Shown here: in pieces, positions 17,049 to 24,639 of the stretch
Position numbering within the stretch: the first letter of the stretch is position 1
Layout of the letters: the number at the start of each line of letters is the position of its first letter
Source of the DNA: an uncultured Alistipes sp.
GTDB taxonomy: Bacteria > Bacteroidota > Bacteroidia > Bacteroidales > Rikenellaceae
Assembly: GCA_900770635.1 (NCBI GenBank)
Contig: CAAGLB010000103.1
Span: 1-36,763 of the forward strand
Length of the DNA: 36,763 nucleotides
Direction of reading: 5' to 3'
Notes under the pieces: generated by a model
What the model was told of the DNA's origin: nothing
Database searches by the model: none
Seen by the model: the letters and a program-made list of their open reading frames with translations, nothing else
Translations under genes and position numbers: made by a program

Positions 17049-18728
17049 TTAGTATTTAAACGAGCTGCCGCCGATAAACTCTCTAAGTAGCGAGGTAGGG
17101 GGTATCTCGTCGGGGGCGATAGGCACAAAGTTGTCCAAGAACTTAAGCATGCGCTTAGCCTCGGCATACTCTGGCACAGTATCGGGCACCTCACGCAACA
17201 CGGGCTCGGCCAGGGCTCTAAGCACCGAGATTTCGTAGAAGAGCGACGAGTTGAACATCACATCGGCATTCTCCTGATAGGGGAATATATGCTTCTCCTC
17301 GCCATGACGCACCGATGGCCACATCGACAATGTGCGCAGAGCATCATTGCCACGTGTGGCATTATCACGAATGGTGCGACGCAGCATACGGTTGTCCGAG
17401 GTGGGTATGCGTGAGAAGTTATCCATAGCCACCGACGTGAAGCACGATATATAAATCTTAAACTTTTGGTCATCGGCGATGCTTGGCGTGAGCTTAGGGT
17501 TTAGGGCATGGATACCCTCCATGATGAGTATCGAGCGGTCGGTGAGTTTGAGTGGTTTCTCGTGCCACTGGCGCTTGCCCGAGATAAAGTCGTAACGAGG
17601 AATCTCGACACTCTCGCCTGAGGCCAACCTACGTAGGTGGTCGTTAAGCGTTGCAAGGTCGATGGCCTCCAACGCCTCGAAGTCGGGTTTTCCGTCCTCG
17701 CCGAGCGGCGTCTTATCCCTATCTACAAAGTAGTCGTCGAGAGCTATGAGCACAGGATCGTAGCCACGCACACGCAGCTGCACACCAAGACGCTTCGAGA
17801 ATGTTGTCTTGCCGCTTGACGATGGGCCCGAGATAAGTGCCATACGCACGCCACGCTCGGTGTTTGCCTGCATAATAGAATGAGCGATGTTCGAAATCTT
17901 TATCTCGTGGAAGGCCTCGGCAATCTTGATAAGCTCCGATGAGTCGCCCTCCAATATTCTGCGGTTAAGGTCGCCAACGGTAGGCACACCCATGATATCT
18001 ATCCACTGCTGATACTCATGGAATATGTCGAACATTTTGTCGAGGCGGATATTAGCATCTACACGCTCGGGGCAAGCACGCTCGGGAAGGGCTACATATA
18101 GGCCATTGTAGTAGCGCACAACATCGAACCTATCGACATACGACGAGTCGGGGGCAAGAGGGCCATAGAAATATCCCGGCATCGAGCCGAGGTAGTTTAC
18201 TGTGCTGTAGAGATGTGGGCGTGTCTTGAGCAGCTCCACACGGTCATCAAAGCCATACTGCTCATACTCGGCAACAATATCTTCGGTGAGTCGCTTTTGG
18301 CGAGTGATGGGCAGCTTACGAGCAACGATGTCGTGCATGCGTGACTTTAACAGGGCTATTTGCTTGTCGCTAATCTCACGGTGTGAGTCGAACTCGGCAT
18401 AGAAGCCATTACCCAACGAGTGGCGCAAGCGAAGCTTATCATCGGGGAATAGCTCGAGCGTAGCCATCTGCATAACAAACGACAGCGTGCGCTGATATAC
18501 ACGATAACCCTCGAAATGTCGGACATCGAAAAACTCAACCGTAACTGGCTTATACACCTTGTAGCTAAGGTCTTTGTAGGTATTGTTGACACGTGCCGCA
18601 AGAATGGGATAGGGCTGCTTGAACTCAAGATTTGACAACACCTCACCGAGCGAAGTGCCAAACTCCACACTTAGTGTTGTGGCTGTATTTATGCAGCGTA
18701 AATCGACTTGCTTAGCTCCCATACTCAT
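17049..18728 (-). CDS. TGS-domain nucleoside kinase (uridine kinase/phosphoribulokinase family)
   Basis: A 559-aa fusion found in many Bacteroidota and Firmicutes. The N-terminal part (about 1-65) is TGS-like, the middle (about 70-230) resembles the second domain of threonyl-tRNA synthetase (HSLGNGFYAEFD...), and the C-terminal part is a uridine-kinase-like P-loop domain. The Walker A motif is GPSSSGKTTFSKRL near residue 300, followed by LIALDDYFVDRDKTP and ILIMEGIHALNP, typical of uridine kinase. Phosphorylation of a nucleoside is the likely reaction; the substrate is uncertain. The start may be ATG 18728 or the in-frame ATG at 18722 (MGAKQVDLRC). It is divergent from the 5'-nucleotidase gene, an opposing nucleoside activity. 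Confidence 0.88.
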   Translation of the reverse strand: MSMGAKQVDLRCINTATTLSVEFGTSLGEVLSNLEFKQPYPILAARVNNTYKDLSYKVYKPVTVEFFDVRHFEGYRVYQRTLSFVMQMATLELFPDDKLRLRHSLGNGFYAEFDSHREISDKQIALLKSRMHDIVARKLPITRQKRLTEDIVAEYEQYGFDDRVELLKTRPHLYSTVNYLGSMPGYFYGPLAPDSSYVDRFDVVRYYNGLYVALPERACPERVDANIRLDKMFDIFHEYQQWIDIMGVPTVGDLNRRILEGDSSELIKIAEAFHEIKISNIAHSIMQANTERGVRMALISGPSSSGKTTFSKRLGVQLRVRGYDPVLIALDDYFVDRDKTPLGEDGKPDFEALEAIDLATLNDHLRRLASGESVEIPRYDFISGKRQWHEKPLKLTDRSILIMEGIHALNPKLTPSIADDQKFKIYISCFTSVAMDNFSRIPTSDNRMLRRTIRDNATRGNDALRTLSMWPSVRHGEEKHIFPYQENADVMFNSSLFYEISVLRALAEPVLREVPDTVPEYAEAKRMLKFLDNFVPIAPDEIPPTSLLREFIGGSSFKY

Positions 18729-18768
18729 AAAATATACTTAATGACGTGTAAAGATAGTAATTTTTTTG

Positions 18769-18788
18769 TAATTTTGTTGCAACAAAAT
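18769..18788. promoter_or_regulatory. 18-bp perfect palindrome overlapping a -7-like box
   Basis: ATTTTGTTGCAACAAAAT (18771-18788) is a perfect palindrome. It overlaps TAATTTTG (18769-18776), a -7-like box for the plus-strand 5'-nucleotidase gene, and its predicted start near 18783. No TTTG is found at -33. The arrangement fits a repressor operator in the divergent kinase/nucleotidase region, but the palindrome could also be chance in AT-rich DNA. Confidence 0.5.
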
Positions 18789-18798
18789 GTAATTACTT

Positions 18799-20247
18799 AT
18801 GCGAAAATTTCAATTCTTAGCTCTTTTATTCTCACTCCTAATTGCTGCATGCAGCCCCAACAAGGAGTCGATATATATCATCACCACCAACGACATGCAC
18901 GCAACAATAGATGCATTTCCCAAGCTCGCAACCATAGTCAAGGCGTATGAAGAGCGTGGCACGGTGCTTGTTGTGGACTCGGGCGACAGGGTGTCGGGCA
19001 ATGCCTATGTCGACGATGCAGAGGAGGCGGGAGTGCCTATCATCGAGCTGATGAATGCTGTGGGCTACGACGTAGCAACACTCGGCAACCACGAGTTCGA
19101 CAAGGGCCCCGAGGTGCTCAACACCATGATCGAGCGCTCGGAATTTAAGTGGATATGCGCCAACACACATAGCTCAAAAACGCCTAAATTGGAGCAGTCG
19201 GCAGCATTCAACATCAACGGCGTGGATATATGCTTTGTAGGTATAGTAACAACCGAGAGCGACGGCCATCCACTCGGAAAAGCATCAGTATATGAGGCGT
19301 TTACATTTGAAAACGACATAGACTGTGCACAACGCATGGCCAACGCCCTTGCCAGCGAAAACGACTTCATCGTCTTACTATCGCACATGGGCTACGACAT
19401 GGATCTTCGTCTTGCCCAAAGCGACACTTGTCACTACGACTGGATAGCTGGCGGACATAGCCACGACCTTAAAAACGAGGATGTAGACACAACACACATC
19501 TCGCAGAACAACAAGAACCTGCGCTACGCAACTATTGCCGAGCTAAGCATCGAAGGCGGCAAGATTATTAGCATAGAATATCAGCAAGTCGACATGTCGA
19601 CAATCGAAGAGGATGCAGCAATGCGCCAGCTTGTAGACCAGATAAAGCTATCGGACACAGGCCTCAACGAGGTGATAGCAACTGCCACACACGATGCCAC
19701 ACACGATGGCGTGGCAAACCTCACAGTAGAGGCATTGGCGCACTATCCCTATCCCAATGATTTTGTACCCGAAATATCGTTCTACCACTTTGGTGGCGTG
19801 CGTCTTAGCGAGATAAAGAAGGGCGATATTCATCGTGTCGACATCCTCAATAATGATCCATTTTTGTCGACAATATACCTTGGCGAGATGACACCAGAGC
19901 AGATGCGCAAGTTTATCCTCTACAAGTATAACAGCGGCACCGCCGAGCGCCCCGACAAGGAGTCGCACTACCCATATTTCCGTAGCGACGCTCCATACCA
20001 AATCATCCTCGACGAGGAGGGCAACGCCACAGAGATAAAATTCGACTTGGAGGAGGGCCGCAAATATCGTGTTGCTATGGGCAACTACATCGCTGAGAGC
20101 TACATCGACAAAGAGATAGTAAGCAAACAGTTGTACGACACAAACATCAGCGTTCGTGAGGCTATGCTACACTATATCAACACCTTGACAGAGGGCTATA
20201 CCCCCGACAACACAATACACCAAACCGAGGTAAAACCATCGAAGTAG
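18799..20247 (+). CDS. 5'-nucleotidase / metallophosphatase lipoprotein
   Basis: Predicted surface or periplasmic nucleotide phosphohydrolase of the UshA/CD73 family, 482 aa. The N-terminus is a lipoprotein signal (LLFSLLIAAC, Cys18). The calcineurin-like metallophosphatase domain has ITTNDMHA near residue 30, DSGDRVSGN near 60, LGNHEFDKG near 95 and GGHSHDL near 220, which supply the dimetal ligands. The C-terminal 5'-nucleotidase domain (about 290-460) has FYHFGGVRLS and DILNNDPFL. It would release nucleosides for salvage. rnhB follows after 2 nt, so the two are co-transcribed. A divergent nucleoside kinase is its upstream neighbour. Confidence 0.92.
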   Translation: MRKFQFLALLFSLLIAACSPNKESIYIITTNDMHATIDAFPKLATIVKAYEERGTVLVVDSGDRVSGNAYVDDAEEAGVPIIELMNAVGYDVATLGNHEFDKGPEVLNTMIERSEFKWICANTHSSKTPKLEQSAAFNINGVDICFVGIVTTESDGHPLGKASVYEAFTFENDIDCAQRMANALASENDFIVLLSHMGYDMDLRLAQSDTCHYDWIAGGHSHDLKNEDVDTTHISQNNKNLRYATIAELSIEGGKIISIEYQQVDMSTIEEDAAMRQLVDQIKLSDTGLNEVIATATHDATHDGVANLTVEALAHYPYPNDFVPEISFYHFGGVRLSEIKKGDIHRVDILNNDPFLSTIYLGEMTPEQMRKFILYKYNSGTAERPDKESHYPYFRSDAPYQIILDEEGNATEIKFDLEEGRKYRVAMGNYIAESYIDKEIVSKQLYDTNISVREAMLHYINTLTEGYTPDNTIHQTEVKPSK

Positions 20248-20249
20248 CC

Positions 20250-20846
20250 ATGCTCGAAACAACATTTCAGACTCAGCTCATCGAGGCGGGCTGCGACGAG
20301 GCGGGACGTGGTTGTCTTGCTGGCTCAGTATTTGCCGCTGCGGTAATCCTACCACCCGACTTTCACCACCCACTGCTCAACGACTCAAAGCAGATGACCG
20401 AGCGCCGACGCAACGAGCTACGCTCAATAATCGAGCGTGAGGCGCTGGCATGGTCAGTTCAGGAGGTTACTGCCGAGCGCATCGACCAGATAAACATCCT
20501 AAACGCCTCGATAGAGGGCATGAACCTCGCACTCAAAGATTTAAGCATCAAGCCTGAGTTTATCGTCATAGACGGCAACAGGTTTAAAACAGACCTCGAC
20601 ACGCCCTATCGCACCATAGTCAAGGGCGATGGCAAGTATGCCAACATTGCTGCGGCATCGGTGCTGGCCAAGACTCATCGTGACGAATATATGATGCGTC
20701 TGGCTCAGGAGTACCCCATGTATGGTTGGTCAAAAAACAAGGGATATCCCACACGTGAACACCGCATGGCGATACGTGAGCATGGACTTTCGCCATATCA
20801 CCGCCTCACGTTCAACTCGTCGCCCGAGCAATTAGAGCTATTTTAG
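20250..20846 (+). CDS. rnhB: Ribonuclease HII
   Basis: Removes ribonucleotides from DNA and RNA-DNA hybrids in the cytoplasm; 198 aa, usual length. The active-site motif AGCDEAGRGCLAG has Asp16 and Glu17, and VIDGNRFKT near residue 107 holds the third acidic residue; the VKGDGKYANIAAASVLAKTHRDE segment is also family-typical. The ATG lies 2 nt after the stop of the 5'-nucleotidase, so its ribosome binding region is inside that gene. No hairpin terminator is seen after it; the greA promoter starts 30 nt downstream. Confidence 0.95.
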   Translation: MLETTFQTQLIEAGCDEAGRGCLAGSVFAAAVILPPDFHHPLLNDSKQMTERRRNELRSIIEREALAWSVQEVTAERIDQINILNASIEGMNLALKDLSIKPEFIVIDGNRFKTDLDTPYRTIVKGDGKYANIAAASVLAKTHRDEYMMRLAQEYPMYGWSKNKGYPTREHRMAIREHGLSPYHRLTFNSSPEQLELF

Positions 20847-20876
20847 GCCACACTTAGCGAGATTGTATCTTTTTAT

Positions 20877-20907
20877 TTTGTAAGTTCAAAAAATTGCACT
20901 ACCTTTG
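20877..20907 (+). promoter_or_regulatory. Promoter of greA
   Basis: TTTG (20877-20880), 19 nt, TACCTTTG (20900-20907): a full match to the Bacteroidota consensus. The predicted start is near 20914, leaving a leader of about 80 nt. Confidence 0.85.
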
Positions 20908-20921
20908 TAGTGTATTTCTAA

Positions 20922-20962
20922 GGGTTCTGGTCTTCACCGACCAGGATTCATTATTTTTTTAT
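20922..20962 (+). terminator. Terminator-like hairpin in the greA leader (candidate attenuator)
   Basis: CTGGTC (20927-20932) pairs with GACCAG (20939-20944) around a 6-nt loop. The stem extends outward with T-G, T-A, two G-T and G-C pairs to 20922/20949. It is followed by ATTATTTTTTTA. It lies between the greA promoter and its ATG, so it cannot serve only as the terminator of rnhB. Confidence 0.65.
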
Positions 20963-20996
20963 GTTTACGAGAAAGTAAAATTAAAAACATATAACT

Positions 20997-21473
20997 ATGA
21001 GTAACGAAATTATCTATCTTACTGCTGAGGGTATGAACAAACTCAAGGAGGAGCTCAACCACATGATCTCTGTTGAGCGCCCAGCAGCAGCACAGGCTAT
21101 CGCCGAGGCTCGTGACAAGGGCGACCTCTCGGAGAATGCCGAGTACGACGCAGCACGTGAGGCCCAGGGCCTTTTGGAGATGCGCATAGCTCAGCTCGAG
21201 CACACCTTGTCGAAGGCTCGCATCATCGACGAGAGCAAGATCGACACCTCAAAGGTGCAGATCTTGAGCCGTGTAAAGCTCCTTAACCACAACGCTAAGC
21301 GTGAGGTTGAGTACACCATCGTGTCGGAGAACGAGGCTAACTTGCGTGAGGGCAAGCTCGCCATCGGCACACCTATCGCCAAGGCTCTCTTGGGCAAGAA
21401 GGTGGGCGAGGTTGTCGAGGTGCAGGTGCCTGCAGGCATGCTCAAGCTCGAGATTTTGAACATCTCAATCTAA
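20997..21473 (+). CDS. greA: Transcription elongation factor GreA
   Basis: Binds the secondary channel of RNA polymerase and stimulates cleavage of backtracked transcripts; 158 aa, the usual length. The N-terminal coiled coil (about 1-75) carries the acidic tip motif, here GDLSENAEYDAAREAQ near residues 41-56, with the catalytic Asp and Glu. The C-terminal FKBP-like domain (about 80-158) ends VGEVVEVQVPAGMLKLEILNISI. The gene has its own promoter, a leader hairpin and a strong terminator, so it is monocistronic. Confidence 0.97.
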   Translation: MSNEIIYLTAEGMNKLKEELNHMISVERPAAAQAIAEARDKGDLSENAEYDAAREAQGLLEMRIAQLEHTLSKARIIDESKIDTSKVQILSRVKLLNHNAKREVEYTIVSENEANLREGKLAIGTPIAKALLGKKVGEVVEVQVPAGMLKLEILNISI

Positions 21474-21488
21474 GCTATCATAATAGAT

Positions 21489-21530
21489 AAATGGAGTGGC
21501 TATCTACATTTTAGCCACTCCATTTTTATT
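21489..21530. terminator. Terminator of greA, probably bidirectional
   Basis: A 14-bp perfect stem AAATGGAGTGGCTA (21489-21502) / TAGCCACTCCATTT (21512-21525), then TTATTATT. It sits between convergent greA and the minus-strand gene at 21537. Confidence 0.9.
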
Positions 21531-21536
21531 ATTGGA

Positions 21537-21971
21537 TTACTCCGCTGGGAACTTGATTTCGATGTTGTCGCCCACCCATTGAGCAATGCTATGGCGGCGG
21601 TTATACAAGACATCTTCGCCACGACTCAACATAGTATGAAACTCAAAGGGCCTTGAGTCATAGGCAATACGTGAACGTGGCATGGTGTGGGGCAATACAT
21701 ATATATATAAAGTAATGGCATCGCCACCCTCGTACTCAAACTCTAAGTGCGAGCCTCGTGAGTAGTCCGCAGGCATGTCATCAAGATTGCTGCCCACAGG
21801 AGCAACCTCATCGATGTGCTTGATGAAACATTGACGCTCGCCCGAAAGATATGTAGCGCCAGTGATTATGAGATTATAACGCCAAAACTCGGCAAAGTTG
21901 CACTCGATAGTTAGCTTAAATGGTAGCATAGGTTCGAAAAAATTATAGGTTTTTGCATAAAACTTTGTCAC
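21537..21971 (-). CDS. Conserved hypothetical protein, function unknown
   Basis: A soluble protein of up to 144 aa that I do not recognise. There is no signal peptide and no membrane segment. It is rich in aromatic residues and predicted to be mostly beta-strand (LPFKLTIECNFAEFWRYNLIITG, then EGGDAITLYIYVLPHTM), perhaps a small beta-barrel or jelly roll. The frame opens with GTG at 21971; the first ATG is codon 15 (21929), giving 130 aa beginning MLPFKLTIEC. It is convergent with greA and divergent from the yceD operon, in a short intergenic space. Codon use resembles its neighbours, so it is probably a real gene, but no function can be given. Confidence 0.65.
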   Translation of the reverse strand: MTKFYAKTYNFFEPMLPFKLTIECNFAEFWRYNLIITGATYLSGERQCFIKHIDEVAPVGSNLDDMPADYSRGSHLEFEYEGGDAITLYIYVLPHTMPRSRIAYDSRPFEFHTMLSRGEDVLYNRRHSIAQWVGDNIEIKFPAE

Positions 21972-21985
21972 AAAAATAGTAATAA

Positions 21986-22017
21986 TTTGCAGATTTTAGT
22001 TTTTTATCGTAAATTTG
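21986..22017 (+). promoter_or_regulatory. Promoter of the DUF177-rpmF(-plsX) operon
   Basis: TTTG (21986-21989), 20 nt, TAAATTTG (22010-22017). The predicted start, near 22024, lies downstream of the TTG at 22015, so the ORF cannot begin there; the ATG at 22036 is the first usable start. Confidence 0.8.
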
Positions 22018-22035
22018 CAGACTAATTGTGCTGAA

Positions 22036-22596
22036 ATGGAGCAAATTACATTATATTCGATAGCCTATAAAGGCTTAAAGAACGGAAGCTATGACTTTGA
22101 TTTTCAGATAGATGACAAGCTATTTGAAGCCTACGAGCGTGTAGAAATCAAGTCGGGCGACTGCAAAGCCCATGTTGAGCTTAAGCGTAGCGAGACTATG
22201 CTCGAGCTCGAAGTTACGATTTCGGGCGAAGTAATTTGTGAGTGCGACCGCTGTTTGGAGGACTGCCCTATTGGCGTAGACTACTCTGGCGAGCTTGTTG
22301 TTAAATTCTCCGACGAGATTGACGACTACGATGGCGACGTGATGTGGATATCACCATCTGAGGATAAGCTCGACCTTACGCAGTATATCTACGAGAGCAT
22401 CGTCCTCTCACTCCCCTACCGCCGAGTACACGAGGAGGGTGGCTGCAACCCCGAGATGCTGGCAGCATTCACCGAGATATCGGAGGAGGAGCTGGAAGAG
22501 ATGGAGGCCGAGATTGAGCAGAGCGATGTTGTTGGCCTCGACGACCACAACAAAGAGCTACTCGAAGCACTTAAGCGACAGATGGAGGGTAAATAA
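22036..22596 (+). CDS. DUF177 (YceD-like) protein
   Basis: A member of the DUF177/YceD family, linked in other bacteria to 23S rRNA accumulation; 186 aa with the start at 22036 (MEQITLYSIAYKGLKNG). The core contains a CECDRCLEDCPIGVDYSGE motif near residues 68-86, the position of the conserved Cys-x2-Cys of the family, and then ISPSEDKLDLTQYIYESIVLSLPYRRVH, the most conserved segment. The C-terminal 40 residues are strongly acidic. It is followed by rpmF and plsX, the classical order for this family. The leader would be only about 12 nt. Confidence 0.88.
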   Translation: MEQITLYSIAYKGLKNGSYDFDFQIDDKLFEAYERVEIKSGDCKAHVELKRSETMLELEVTISGEVICECDRCLEDCPIGVDYSGELVVKFSDEIDDYDGDVMWISPSEDKLDLTQYIYESIVLSLPYRRVHEEGGCNPEMLAAFTEISEEELEEMEAEIEQSDVVGLDDHNKELLEALKRQMEGK

Positions 22597-22709
22597 AAAC
22601 CCGAGGAGCAACAATTAAACGAACAATGAGGTTTGCGCACGAAGGTCTATCCGTCAGGCATTCGGGCGTGAGCAGAAAGAAACATAAAACTTAAAAATTA
22701 TATTGTAAG

Positions 22710-22895
22710 ATGGCACATCCAAAACACAAAGTTTCGTCTACACGACGTGACAAGAGAAGAACTCACTACAAGGCAGTAGTTCCTACAGTAGTAACTTGCT
22801 CAAACTGCGGTTCAGCAGTACTTTACCACCGCGTTTGCCCTGAGTGCGGCTTCTATCGCGGTAAGCTCGCAATTGAGAAGAAGGCTGCTGAGTAG
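22710..22895 (+). CDS. rpmF: Ribosomal protein bL32
   Basis: Large-subunit protein, 61 aa, beginning MAHPKHKVSSTRRDKRRTHYK, the family signature. A zinc ribbon is formed by CSNCGSAVLYHRVCPECG (Cys-x2-Cys, Cys-x2-Cys), so this is the zinc-binding form of L32. It lies 113 nt after DUF177; that gap holds no ORF or clear hairpin. An intrinsic terminator follows 13 nt after the stop, separating most L32 transcripts from plsX. Confidence 0.97.
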   Translation: MAHPKHKVSSTRRDKRRTHYKAVVPTVVTCSNCGSAVLYHRVCPECGFYRGKLAIEKKAAE

Positions 22896-22908
22896 TCTTC
22901 ACACTAAC

Positions 22909-22945
22909 AAAAAGAGCACACCGCAAGAGCGGTAGTGCTCTTTTT
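22909..22945 (+). terminator. Terminator between rpmF and plsX
   Basis: AAAAAGAGCAC (22909-22919) / GTGCTCTTTTT (22935-22945) with an inner ACCGC/GCGGT stem and a T-run. plsX starts 33 nt later without an obvious promoter, so partial read-through is likely. Confidence 0.9.
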
Positions 22946-22977
22946 GTTTTCATTCCTTAACGAAAACTCAACTCAAC

Positions 22978-24018
22978 ATGATAAAGATTGGCATTGACGC
23001 TATGGGTGGCGATTTCGCCCCCGAGGTAGCCGTAGAGGGCGCCATCATGGCACTTGAGCATATCGACAAAGATAGCCGCATAGTACTTTTTGGCGACGAG
23101 AAGCGCATCTGCGAGCTAATAGCAAAACATGGCGCATCGACCGATAAGTTCGACATCGTGGCCACAAGCGAGGTTATCGAGATGGGCGACCACCCAGCAA
23201 AGGCCTTTGTAGCGAAAAAGGATTCGAGCATCACCGTAGGATTCCGCTATCTTGCCGAGGGCAAGGTTGATGGCTTCGCAAGTGCTGGCTCGACAGGCGC
23301 AATGATGGTGGGCTCGATGCAGGTGATCAAACCTATTGAGGGTGTTATACGCCCAGTACTCGCAACGCTAATACCCACAGTATCAGCCGAAAAAGGAATA
23401 CAGCGTGGCATATTGATGGACGTAGGTCTTAACGTAGACGCTAAGCCCGAGGTGTTGGCACAGTATGGCTTGCTTGGCTCGATATATGCGCAGTCGGCTC
23501 TCGGCATCGAGAACCCACGAGTAGCACTCCTCAACATCGGCGAGGAGGAGGGCAAGGGCAATGCTCAGGCCAAGGCTACATACGACCTTATGAAGGAGTA
23601 TGGCCACTACAACTTTGTGGGCAATGTCGAGTCATCATACATCTTCACAGGCAAGATTGCCGATGTTGTTGTTGCCGACGCCTTTGTGGGCAATAGCATC
23701 TTGAAGATGGCCGAGGCACTATATCGCATCAACTTCAAGCTCGGTGGCGGCAAGCCTCGTATTAAGAGTTTCTTGCGCCCACTCCTCGGCCGAATCATCC
23801 CTAAGCTATATTTCCAGTACGACTTTTGGGATGCCATGAATGGCGAGAGCGTTGGCGGCTTGCAGGTTATGGGTATCAACGCCCCTGTGATGATTGGTCA
23901 CGGCAGCTCGTCGGCACGTGCTATATGCAGCATGATTAAGGCTATGGAGCGTGACATCAAGAGCGACTTCCCATCGCACCTGCGTGAGGCGCTTAAAGAT
24001 TTCAACCAGTCTAAGTAA
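22978..24018 (+). CDS. plsX: Phosphate acyltransferase PlsX
   Basis: Makes acyl-phosphate from acyl-ACP in phospholipid synthesis, a soluble or membrane-associated cytoplasmic enzyme; 346 aa, usual length. It begins MIKIGIDAMGGDFAPEVAVEGA, the family signature, followed by DGFASAGSTGAMMVGSM near residue 100 and a conserved C-terminal GLQVMGINAPVMIGHGSSSARA. It belongs to the yceD-rpmF-plsX block, but fabH, which often follows, is absent: a terminator and an unknown lipoprotein come next. Confidence 0.96.
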   Translation: MIKIGIDAMGGDFAPEVAVEGAIMALEHIDKDSRIVLFGDEKRICELIAKHGASTDKFDIVATSEVIEMGDHPAKAFVAKKDSSITVGFRYLAEGKVDGFASAGSTGAMMVGSMQVIKPIEGVIRPVLATLIPTVSAEKGIQRGILMDVGLNVDAKPEVLAQYGLLGSIYAQSALGIENPRVALLNIGEEEGKGNAQAKATYDLMKEYGHYNFVGNVESSYIFTGKIADVVVADAFVGNSILKMAEALYRINFKLGGGKPRIKSFLRPLLGRIIPKLYFQYDFWDAMNGESVGGLQVMGINAPVMIGHGSSSARAICSMIKAMERDIKSDFPSHLREALKDFNQSK

Positions 24019-24023
24019 TTGAT

Positions 24024-24059
24024 AATAAGGTCGGCACACACTTTGTCGACCTTATTTTT
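24024..24059 (+). terminator. Terminator of plsX
   Basis: A 10-bp stem AATAAGGTCG (24024-24033) / CGACCTTATT (24047-24056) followed by TTT, 5 nt after the plsX stop. Confidence 0.9.
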
Positions 24060-24071
24060 ACACCACCTACA

Positions 24072-24554
24072 ATGCGATACTTGCAAATTTTCACCCTACT
24101 CATCCTTACCATATTTTGTGCTACGGCATGCGACAAGCCTATGCAGGAGAGCGAACACATGACAGAGGCTACGTACATGTTCGAAACAGCACACATATAT
24201 GGTAGCACCTATGTTTGCAAGAGATATGAGTTGCGCAACGACCACCTAACTTTCTACGACGATCTTACTGGCGCTCAGCTACATATAGATCTTTATTCAC
24301 CCCTCGACAACAACTATCTCCCTGCTGGCAACTACACATTTGGCGAAACAGGGCCTATGGCAGCTAATAGCGAGGAGTGCTACTTCATGGCCGACGCAGG
24401 CAGCCAGCCACTGCGTTTTAAAACGGGAGTGATAAGGGTGGAGGTGACACAAGCTGAGGACCGCCAACCCGTGCACCATATAGACGGCTACTTCGAGCTC
24501 TTCGATGGCTACGATATTTCGCTCTGCTTCAACGACATACTCGTCAGCGAATAG
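24072..24554 (+). CDS. Predicted lipoprotein, function unknown
   Basis: A small lipoprotein of 160 aa. The signal peptide MRYLQIFTLLILTIFCATAC ends in a lipobox with Cys20. The mature part is about 140 residues, probably beta-rich: it contains ARG/ASP-rich strands such as DLTGAQLHIDLYSPLDNNYLPAG and ends in HIDGYFELFDGYDISLCFND. The lone feature I recognise is the pattern 'LxxDLYSxxxxxYLPAGxYxF', seen in several Bacteroidota lipoproteins of unknown role. It starts 12 nt after the plsX terminator, with no promoter of its own visible. It shares general layout with the lipoprotein at 36072-36536 (154 aa), but the two are not obviously related. Confidence 0.75.
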   Translation: MRYLQIFTLLILTIFCATACDKPMQESEHMTEATYMFETAHIYGSTYVCKRYELRNDHLTFYDDLTGAQLHIDLYSPLDNNYLPAGNYTFGETGPMAANSEECYFMADAGSQPLRFKTGVIRVEVTQAEDRQPVHHIDGYFELFDGYDISLCFNDILVSE

Positions 24555-24560
24555 GCCTAA

Positions 24561-24605
24561 AAAAAGTAGAGAGGGTGTCCAGCAAGTTACCTGGACACCC
24601 TCTCA
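24561..24605 (-). terminator. Terminator of slyD (bidirectional stem)
   Basis: A 14-bp perfect stem GAGAGGGTGTCCAG (24570-24583) / CTGGACACCCTCTC (24592-24605). On the minus strand it is followed by TACTTTTTTT. It also lies 15 nt behind the plus-strand lipoprotein and may end that transcript. Confidence 0.9.
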
Positions 24606-24639
24606 TTGTTTAGAAGTTGCTATGTATCAGCGTACTATA

